Assembly (NCBI GenBank): GCA_032358255.1
Contig: JAULBX010026585.1
Location: 1 to 45,342 of the forward strand
Source of the DNA: Heterotrichella gracilis
Lineage: Eukaryota; Sar; Xanthophyceae; Tribonematales; Xanthonemataceae
Length of the DNA stretch: 45,342 nucleotides
Direction of reading: 5' to 3'
Under the pieces are notes generated by a model. The model saw only the letters and a list, made by a program, of their open reading frames with translations, made no database searches and was not told where the DNA came from. A program made the position numbers and the translations under genes. Below are positions 1 through 9,000 of this stretch, piece by piece (the stretch's first letter is position 1; each line of letters starts with the position of its first letter).

Positions 1-403
1 CAGCCATGCAGCAGATGCTGGGCGGCATGAGGGGGGGCGGCGCGGCAGGGCGTGCAACCTTAAACCCCAAACCCTAAACAAACCCTAAACCCTTACCGCC
101 CTTCCTGCAGATGATGCCAGCCATGCAGCAGATGCTGGGCGCCATGAGCGGGGGCGGCGCAGCAGGGGGCGCAAACTTTAACCCTAACCAAACCCTAAAC
201 CCTAAACCCTTACCGCCCTTCCTGCAGATGATGCCAGCCATTCAGCAGATGCTGGGCGGCATGAGCGGGGGCGGCGCAGCAGGGCGTGCAACCGTAAACC
301 CCAAACCCTAAGCAAACCCTAAATTCTTATAGCCCTCCCTGCAGATGATGCCAGCCATGCAGCAGATGCTGGGCGGCATGGGTGCGGGCGGCGCGGCAGG
401 GCG
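1..403 (+). repeat. Four 117-bp tandem copies of an intron-3'-splice-site-exon unit
   Basis: Exon starts recur at 111, 228 and 345, with a truncated first copy placing its equivalent just before base 1, so the period is exactly 117 bases. Each unit holds a CCCTAAA-type tract, a CTGCAG acceptor, and the coding block for MMPAMQQMLGGMSGGGAAG. Because 117 is a multiple of three, all copies are in the same frame, and 111-311 stays open across copies two and three. Confidence 0.9.
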
Positions 404-1087
404 CGACGCGCCCGCGCCAGGAGGCGACTCGCTGCGCGCGTTCCGAATCGATGACCTGGGCAGCGACGATGAGACTGATGTGGATCCCAGCAGCAGTGCG
501 GAGGAGCAGTCTGCCTGGATGGAGGAGCTGCCTCCCGCGGTTGCGCAGCAATGGAAGGCAACCATCAAGGTGTGTACACCTGGCCATCAGTTATGCTAGA
601 TACATGCATTCCGCCACTGCTGCCAGTTTGGCAGTCGGTTTTGCACATCCGGCGCCAAGGAATAGGCCCTGGCAGTGATGATATTATATGTTGCTTTTGC
701 AAAATTGCTTTTGCAAATTTGCTCTTGCAAGGTCCTCTTAGAAGAGTTCCAGCAACTTGCTGTTCATGCATATTCAATGTTGCACTAAGCCTTCAGCAAG
801 CCATGGTCAGTTTGTGAATGGATAGTTGGCCAGCAGCCTCCTCCTGGTTCTCTTGAGTTTGTGGGGTGTATACACGGTGGCTATAGTCAGTGTCAATGGC
901 GGAATAGCTGTGTATGCCGCTGGCGTGGTGTGGTGAAAAGGTCACGTTTCCATGATTCCAGGCCGACCTGCGTGCCCAGGCCAGTGCCCGCCCCAAGGAG
1001 CCCAGCTCACTGTACCGATCAGGCTACCCGTCAAGCCGTGGGGGGCTGCTGCAGGAAGGCAGCTTGCCCAGCCGACAGGGCGAATGA
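1..1087 (+). CDS. BAG6/Scythe-like protein, C-terminal part (5' end outside window)
   Basis: The two clear 3' exons are about 345-569 and 962-1087, joined in phase 0 by a GTGTGT...TTCCAG intron; the stop is TGA 1085-1087. The first encodes a Met/Gln/Gly-rich stretch (MMPAMQQMLGGM), an acidic DDETDVDPSSS segment, then PPAVAQQWKATIK. The second continues ADLRAQASARPKEPSSLYRSG and ends after an S/R/G-rich tail. The order of a helix with Trp, Ile and Asp, a basic Lys-Pro stretch, then a LYRSGxP motif resembles the C-terminal BAG-like region of BAG6, where a DAYLSGMP motif occupies the same place. In that family the protein is a ubiquitin-like-domain chaperone holding hydrophobic and tail-anchored clients; its ubiquitin-like domain would lie upstream of this window. 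Whether the earlier 117-bp copies are exons or decayed duplicates cannot be decided here. The family call rests on a short motif and is moderate. Confidence 0.5.
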
Positions 1088-2416
1088 ACGGGGGGGGTAT
1101 GTGCCCAAGGGGGTGGTAGGCGTGGGCATCCCCTTTGCAGCGCGCTAGTATATTGATTCATGTGGATGTGGCACTGCGTCTCGTTTTGCTCTAGTAGAAT
1201 TGTGGCAGTGCCTGGTGTGCGTCGTAATGGCGCACACAGCGTTTTCTTACAATAATTGTTACAGCATTTTGGTATCCTGTTAGTGGTACGTTGGCCTGGC
1301 TCAGCCAGTTTAGACTGGATTTTTCATTGTGTCAAACATGTCAAGGGTAGCATCCTCCTATTACTGGAACTTCCTACAAGGACCTCGGGCAGGTGCACCT
1401 GGTGCATCAAATTTGTTGGTGTGATTTGCTGCTTTGATGTGTAGTCTAACCCAATTATAGAGGCCTGGCCATGGATGGGCCAAATTGCCGGCGGCCCTCG
1501 TGGCTTGCTCACTACTCATATGCTTGAAATGAACTGAATCAGATGATGGCTTGTTCATGGATTGCTGTGTGTTCATGCTGCATGGCACCGTGCTTTGGAG
1601 TCCTCGCACTTTGCGGTGCGAGCAAGTCTAGCTTGTGGTGTGGCGTGGGACTGGATATCAGTTGTAGATCTGTTAAATTTGTCAGACTGCGTGTAAGTTA
1701 CAGTAGCAGAGGTTCTGGAACTCAATTTGCAGCTGCGAGTCAGCCTGTCTGACTCAGGGGCATGGCCAAATTGTCAAATGAGTATACTTTTGAATATATA
1801 AAATCAAATTTTCTACCAGTCAACACGTCACACAGTGCAGCAAACTCAGTCCTTGTATCAAGTATTTTACTGTCAACAGCACTCCAATTGGCTGTTTGAA
1901 TCAAATTGTATGAGGAAAAACCGCCTCGTAACGACAGTGCCATCAGTGGTCAACAGTTCTAACGAAAGTAACAAAAGTTTGAACGAGAGCGCGGCCATGG
2001 CAAGACCGGCATACTAGTTGAAAACGGCCTAAACGTCGCCAAATACTTAATCCAACCACAGTGGTTGCGCAATGCACTGGCTATGTTCAACTACTTACTC
2101 AGTTGCAATGAAAAATGGCACTCGTGAGAACCAAGAGACATAGGCTGGCCACCAATGTGTGCCAATGGCAGTTTACTATCAAACGTATATCAGTCTTCGA
2201 AACAAGTACAGGTACATTGCATACTACGGCAGAGGAGCAAGGTGCAGCCAGGCACTCTGGAAAAACCCTCTAGCCTGACACTCACAACATAACCGCAAAA
2301 CACAGGAGGAAAAGAACAATCTTAAATGCCCAGATCATAACTGCTTGACCCAATGGCTTGTGCACTCTACAAACGCAAGTCCTGGCGCACACCCTAAACC
2401 CTAAACCCCCTCGAGG
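1088..2416. other. 3' flank and intergenic DNA after the BAG6-like gene
   Basis: No convincing coding region is seen on either strand. The sequence is AT-richer than the exons. A TGTAA motif, the usual chlorophyte polyadenylation signal, lies at 1692-1696, about 600 bases after the stop, and could end the BAG6-like transcript. A short CCCTAAA tract sits at 2392-2408. Confidence 0.5.
1692..1696 (+). terminator. Possible TGTAA polyadenylation signal of the BAG6-like gene
   Basis: TGTAA is the established near-upstream poly(A) element of chlorophyte algae. This is the first occurrence I noticed on the plus strand after the stop at 1087. A 3' UTR of about 600 bases would be long but not abnormal for these algae. 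Confidence 0.3.
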
Positions 2417-3154
2417 CTACAAACAGAACAGCCCTGGCCCACACGCCCACGAGCAGCGTGCTAACCTCCTCTCCTGGCGCTGGACCGCAAACCCCACGTA
2501 CCCCGCATCCATCAGATCCACCTCCTCTACATGGCAGTCAACCGACCCCACCGAGTCACTCGTGTGCTGTGGCAGTGGAGCAATAGCTGCCACCTGGACA
2601 GCCTTGAACACTGGCACAGGCGCCTTTGCCAGCAATACCACGGCGGTGCTTGCCTGCTGAACCCCGGGCTGGCTGCTGGTGGTACCAATGTGTTGTTGGG
2701 GCTTCTGCTCAGCTGGTGATGGCCTGTTGATCTTGAGCTTGAGATTGCGAAACTTCTCAGGAAAGCAGTTGACGATGGTGGGGTTCAGATCATGGGGTGG
2801 AGGAGGGGCCAGGTGGAGGGCCTGGAGGTCAGTAAAGCTCCTGCTGGCCGAGTTTGGGGCGGCCAGGGTGTCGCTGTCGGCGGTGTAGAGCGCCGGTCGG
2901 CTGCCGCCTGGGCCGTCAACCTTGGCATGACCGCAGCAGGCCTCCACCACCGCGTCTGGGGCAGCCGCGGGGTTGAAGAACGCCTTCTTGTGTGGCATGC
3001 GCGCCATCTGCCTCGTCATGCAGGGCTGGATGAGGGACGAGGTGAAGGGGACGTCGCTCGGGGCGTAGTCTTGGAAGGGGGAGTACAAGGTTGCTGGGAA
3101 AGAGGGCACCGGGTGCACGGCCCCGGGTTGAGGCGAGGGATCTGGCGCATGCAT
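2417..3154 (-). CDS. Hypothetical Pro/Ala-rich protein, possibly the last exon of a minus-strand gene
   Basis: This 245-codon frame is not recognised as a family. It reads as an ordinary low-complexity algal protein: Pro/Ala/Ser-rich with a more ordered stretch (PEKFRNLKLKINRPSP) near residue 135 and an acidic C-terminal part. Read as an exon it could begin a few codons earlier, after a GTGACAG acceptor, giving NQLGAMHAPD. The same frame continues upstream past a single TGA as another P/Q/A-rich stretch (HAQAVQPPEAATQPPQALE), so the true start or exon limits are unclear. A GGTACGTG donor-like site near codon 218 could mean that the last residues are intronic. The antisense ORF on the plus strand is longer but compositionally implausible. 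No neighbour or motif hints at a function. Confidence 0.3.
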   Translation of the reverse strand: MHAPDPSPQPGAVHPVPSFPATLYSPFQDYAPSDVPFTSSLIQPCMTRQMARMPHKKAFFNPAAAPDAVVEACCGHAKVDGPGGSRPALYTADSDTLAAPNSASRSFTDLQALHLAPPPPHDLNPTIVNCFPEKFRNLKLKINRPSPAEQKPQQHIGTTSSQPGVQQASTAVVLLAKAPVPVFKAVQVAAIAPLPQHTSDSVGSVDCHVEEVDLMDAGYVGFAVQRQERRLARCSWACGPGLFCL

Positions 3155-6040
3155 GGCGCCCAGTTGGTTCTGTCACTCCAGGGCTTGCGGTGGTTGGGTT
3201 GCGGCCTCGGGTGGTTGCACAGCCTGCGCATGCGTGGAAACCTCAGACGGTGGTTTGGGTCACATATGCATCTCGTGCCATCGAGAATGCGCCAGAAGGT
3301 AGCGGGCAGGAGGCATGCAATGCAGAATCGCTTGGCAAACCAGATGCAAGTTGCAGCACATACCTCACTGGGTTGCTTGCCAGTGGCCGTCAAGGTTATT
3401 TTCTTAGGGAGGGCGCAGATTGAGGGACACAAACGTTGGTTGTCCGTAGCAAGCGCATGTACACATGCTTTCAAACTTGAAGCCCAGAACTACCCACTAG
3501 GATGCTGGGCGAATGAACGGTGTGCTCTTTGGTGGTGGCTGTTAACGGCGGCTGACTGGCCGTTACAACTTTCAAAAAGTTCTGGTATGCCTGTTGTCAG
3601 CACGCCCCTTCTTATGCGCTTCCACCCCACTGCATCGAACGCAATCGTTGACGCACGACCGGCTGGAGCCTGCCCCAAGAGATGCAGGTGTGTGCCAACT
3701 GCCCTGCACTTTTTGCACCAAACGTTGTGGATAGGGTCCATAACTTGCGTAATATCTCGTAATATCCCACGTGACCGGAGCCCGGGGGAAGCTGCGCCTT
3801 TTTGCCCACTTGTTGCAGAGGGCTTTTTTGGCAGCGCTGGCACCCTGCGTCCTGCCCCAGTTTTGTGTGGTAGCCAGCAGCTATCAGTGGCTGGTGATAG
3901 TGTTCGTGCAGAGCGCCCACCCTGGGGGAGTGCTACTAGCAGTTGAGCACACAGGAGTCCAAACCCACTACCATGATGCGCAACGCCAATGGCCATGCGC
4001 AATGCAAACACCCCATGCCACTGCCCAATACGCAACTGACAATGCCAACGCGCAATGCCAGTGGAAGGCGTGCAGGGGGCATAGGCGTTGCCTGCAACTT
4101 CATTGAGTGCCAAGTAATGGGCAGCGCCAGCAGCACTGGTCTTATCACATAGGGAATATGTGGGACATGGGGGATGTAAAACCTGTGCAATTAAAATGGA
4201 GGGACCTGGGCAATTATGTCCTTGCTCCTGATTTTCATAACGGTCACCACTGGTAGATAAATGGCTACCATAGTGCCTTGCAAGACGCAACTACCTGCCT
4301 TGCAATTTCTGCAAAGTTGCTTGAAGCGCAAGGTGCCTCAAAGATTTGCTATGTCGCCAGCACCTCTGGTGCAGGTCACACAACTCCAAGCACCTGGGCA
4401 AGGGCCTTGCCTGATTGTTTAGGGTTTAGGGTTTGACCTCCCCTGTTGTAGCATAACCGCACCTATGTAGCTGATGGTAGTGTCAGTCAACTGGCAGCTG
4501 ATACCGGTATTGGTATATGCGCGCACCACCTCTGCCTGTCAGCCGCAACCTGTCATCGCCTGTCGCGGGATGTCCCCACATCAGAAGGTACACTCCATCG
4601 CCAGTCACCTATCTTGGCTCACGCCACACCTACCAATAGCTGCTTGATTTCTTACACGCAGCAGTGACCAGCGGGGTACCCACAACCCTTGCAGCCACAC
4701 ATATTGGGTCCCACACGCTCTGGGCGCCCCATACATTCTCCGCCTTGCCAATGTTTGCTGTGGGTCCAGGCGCCCCGCACCGGGTGTGCATGATACACCA
4801 GACCCCTCCCTTTTGCAAAGCTCTGTGCTGGTAAACCACTTTCGCTTGTGCCAGCGTGAGTTGTCAGAGCCTTTGCCGGTACCAAGGGTGCTCCTTTGTT
4901 GTTCGGGACAATTGTGCGTGTAGCAAGCATTACTGTCCTATTGGTGGCATCCATACAGTCCTACAGCTGCTGAAACCCTTCTTCAGTGCCAATCATTGGG
5001 TACACGGAACACACGCCCGCCACGCGCCCAAGGCAGGAGCCTTGCCAGCCATTATGCATGCAACAGTGGATGCGTGCAAAACTCTGTCTTGGACACAAAA
5101 CAGACACACACATACACAACGCAACTCTAATATTTGAAAAAGCTGTCTAAGCACAAAAAACACCTGGCCAAAGCCTTTGGGCGTCAAGTCCAAAGCGGTT
5201 TCAGCCACACTCCCATGCCTACTTCTTTGAAAAACAGGGGCACATGCTTAAACCTGTGAAAAGCGTCGCCTTGGCCTATTGGTTCTCATTTCGCACGTTC
5301 CAACACCGATTACCCACATTCGGTACATCCCAACCAGCCTTGTTGCACCTTTGTTCACACTACTCGCTGAGTATAGTGTTGCCTAATGGGCTTGTCGTCG
5401 CTCTTAGCCCGTCCTCAAAGCGTTCTCAGGGCGGTAGGACTCAGCAGTTGCGCCCAATTTCGTTCCAATTCGCAGTTTCTTAGTCATTCTCCGCTCAGTA
5501 AGTCCTCGGGCTCGAGCATGGTGCGTGTAGCGAAACGCGATGCAAACAACATGCCTCCAAGGGCGGAGGCAACAGCTGCCAAGTACGTAGCTCGCACTGG
5601 CTTAAGACAGCACCGACCTTTATGTGAACCAATGTTTGTTATGCTTTCTCAAAGGGCTTTTTGGTAGCGTAGTGCACTTTGGAGAAAATGCATGCAATTG
5701 CGTGCATTATGCATGCATATGCCCAGATCACCGGGGCTTGAACAACAGATCTGAGGCCATTTCCCCCACTGCCACTGGATAAAGTGACTTTCAAACAGAA
5801 AAAAAAAGTGATCGCTCGTAAAACCAATAGGGATCACTTTCACTTTCAGGCAACACGCCATATTGGTCGCTTTGTGAACGACTATGAACTGTTTTATTTC
5901 TGTTTAGCGGAAATCGCACCACCCGGAAGTTGCCCATGGTCTTCGGACTGTGGCGGGCTTTTCATCGTTATTCTGTCATTCTGTTATTCCGTTTTATATT
6001 TTAATGCAGGTGGGCGGAGGGGCAGGCGTCTCCCACCAGC
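3155..6040. other. Gene-poor region upstream of the carboxypeptidase gene
   Basis: ORFs exist on both strands but none shows splice-consistent continuation or family motifs. Visible structure includes a TAACGGC/GCCGTTA inverted repeat (3543-3565), a stretch rich in CAATGC-like words (3978-4070), one TTTAGGG tract (about 4418-4434), a CA-rich patch near 5100, and a 9-bp inverted repeat (5805-5813 with 5832-5840). The last 200 bases are AT-rich and probably contain the promoter and 5' UTR of the gene starting at 6041. Confidence 0.45.
5805..5840. repeat. 9-bp inverted repeat upstream of the carboxypeptidase gene
   Basis: AAAGTGATC at 5805-5813 is perfectly complementary to GATCACTTT at 5832-5840, with an 18-base spacer. 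It lies about 200 bases before the start codon at 6041, so it could be a promoter element or a 5' UTR hairpin; nothing more can be said from sequence. Confidence 0.5.
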
Positions 6041-9000
6041 ATGTCAAGCTCCGTGTGCAAACACACGGGCGCAGGCATATTCATAAACTCAAACTACGAC
6101 TCTGGCAACGTGGAGGTGAGCGCACCTTAGCAGGCAACGAGTAGGGGTTAGGGTTTAGGGTTTAGGGCTGCAAATGTGGAGGTGTTCACTTGCCGGGCAA
6201 CGATTAGGGTTTAAGGTTCAGGGTTTAGGGTTGACAGTATGGAAGGTGAGCTCACTTGGCAGCAACGAGTAGGATTTAGGGTTTGGGTTTAGGGTTCATG
6301 GTGTAATGCTGTACCAATCGCCGTCCACACCCATTGCACAGAGCATGCGCCCTAGCGGGTTGGCCTTTAACCCCCCCACCCTGGCGCAGGTGGTGTCCAT
6401 GAGCGATGCCTCAGACATCCAGCTGCGCATCCACCCAGACCCCTACTGCGCCGAGGATGGCACCCAGCACATGATGTGGTTCTACTACCGCGTGACTGGG
6501 GTGAAAGCCAAGGACCTAACTATGAAGCTGGTGAACGCAGGTAGGGGACTCCCTGCCTTTTAACTCAATTGATATATTGAATTAATTGCTTAAACTAATG
6601 TATAGTCAAGATATAGTCTGGTAAATTGCAAATTTTTATTATCGCGTGACGGGATTGAAGGCCATAGGGGACTCCCTGACTTTTATTTCAAATAAAAGGG
6701 TAAAAAGAAATAAAAACCATTACTGCTCACTCGGTAAATAGTACAATGGGAAAAGAAATAATACTATACGTATATTTTAAAATCAATTTCTGGACTTTTT
6801 CGAATTGCATTTCCTCTAAATAAATATACTACATGTGATGTGACTGGTTCTATGTGTGTGTGCCGGGGGTGGAGGCCAAGGGGTTGACACTGAAGCTTGT
6901 GAACGCAGGGGAGGGATCATACCCGGAGGCGTGGGAGGGGTACAATGCGTGCTGCTCATACGACCGCAAGCGATGGTTCAGGTGAGGGTCTAGGGTTTTA
7001 AGGGCTTGGGTTAAGGGTTAGTGGACACCTCAGGGTATGGCACACCTACTGGTGTGCGTCACCATCAGCCACACGCTTTAAACCCTAAACCTCAAAAATC
7101 TTAACCCTGCACGCCCACCCCAGGGTCCCCACCGCTTACAATGCGCCTTCTACTGTGCTCCACCATCAGCCATCCGCGCCCTAAACTGTAAACCATAAAC
7201 CATAAACTCTACCCCCCCTACTCCCTCCTCAGGTTCCCCACCGCCTACGACGCGCCCTCTGGCGTACTCACCATCAGCCACACACCCGAGCGCGACGCTG
7301 CATACTACGCCTGCTTTGCACCTCATCCCAACACCAAAACCTGATTACCTGTGGAAAAATTGTAAAAAACCTGAGCTTTTCATTGCAAATGCCGCTGCCA
7401 TCCTTCGCCATCACGCCCCCATTTTAATCCTTCACTCCTCCCTCAGGGTCCCCACCGCCTACGATTCGCCCTCTGGCGTACTCACCATCAGCCACACGCC
7501 CGAGTGCGACGCCGCATACTATGCCTACTTTGCGCCCTACCCCTACGAACAACACCAGAGCCTTGTGGCAGAGATGCAGTGCAAGCCGGGTGTCAGTTTG
7601 GAGCTGCTGGGGGAGACGCTGGATGGGCACGATTTGGATCTGCTGATCGTTGGTGAGGCCTGGTTGCATCGGCTTTTGATGGTTTGGATCGGGTGGGGAT
7701 GGGGGCACATTCTAAGGTTTTAGGGTTTAGGGTTTAGGGTGGTGGCAGAGATGCAGTGCAAACCAGGGGTCAGTTTGGAGCTGCTGGGGGAGACGCTGGA
7801 TGGGCACGATTTGGATTTGCTGATCGTTGGTGAGGCCTGATGATAATTGCATCGGCTTTTGATGGTTTGGATTGGATGGTGTTGGCGGGAACAGTTTAGG
7901 GTTTAGGGTTAGGGTTTGGGATGGTTGCGGAGATGCAGTGCAAGCTGGGTGTCAGCTTGGAGCTTCTAGGCGAGACGCTGGATGGGCACGATTGGGATCT
8001 GCTGATCGTCGGTGAAGGCCGACTGCATCGGCCATAATGGATTGTTCCAAATGACCATGTTGCACCACCATCGCTGATCTTGGGTGAATGGACTTATGAC
8101 CTGGGACAGCGGGCCATTGCCCATCACATATTCAAAGGAAACATCTGTGTCAAATCCCTCCTTACCACTCTTGAATCCCTGGAGGCGAGCACTTCCCTTC
8201 CAAGCGCAAGGGATTATGGAAATGACTTGATTCTCGTTTTTTTGGTGCGCTGTTACCATATGCTACCCGGGCTGTCCAATCAAGTCTCTGCAACCTGTAA
8301 AACTAAATATGTGCAGTTACTACAATAAATCCCTGCACCCCATAAGAATAGAACCCCTAAACTCCCTAAAACCAAATCCCTGCAGGCGAGCCCTCCCCCT
8401 CCAAGCGCAAGATTTGGGTAATAGCGCGGCAACACCCGGGGGAGAGTATGGCGGAGTGGTTTGCCGAGGGTTTGCTGCGGCGACTCACAGACCCAAACGA
8501 TGCCCTAGCGCGCAAGCTGCGGAGGGAGGCGGTGTTCTATGTGGTGCCGAATATGTGCCCCGACGGGACATGGAGGGGGCATTTGCGCACAAATGCGGCG
8601 GGGGCAAATTTGAACCGGGCGTGGCTGGAGCCCAGCATGGAGTACACACCCGAGGTAGGGAAAGGCGCTTTAGGGTTAAGGTTTAGGGCTTAAAGTTTAG
8701 GGTTTAGAGTTTAGGATTTAGGATTTGAGCATGGAGTACTCACCCGAAGTAGTGATGATTGGCTGGCCGGTAGCCAACGCCACTACTGCGTTGGGTTGTA
8801 GTTGTAAGAACAGGCAATATTGGGCAACCGCAACATGGCTTTTTTTGGTATTTTCTTTAGCAACACAAGCACATGCATGCATTGAGCATCTTATCAAACA
8901 TATAGATTCCTTGTCGGTGGCCCTGCATGTCTCCCTGGTCAAGCTCCAGAAGGCCCCTTCTGCCCTAATCTGCATGCATCTCTGTAGCACACACGCCCAC

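Noticed and set aside
2792..3946. 384-codon plus-strand ORF
   Set aside because: Antisense to the minus-strand frame, rich in Trp, Arg, Gly and His with no domain-like stretch; length is explained by GC-rich DNA with few stops.
3490..4290. 266-codon minus-strand ORF
   Set aside because: No recognisable family, no splice-consistent continuation, composition close to background. It cannot be excluded as part of a gene upstream of 2417-3154.
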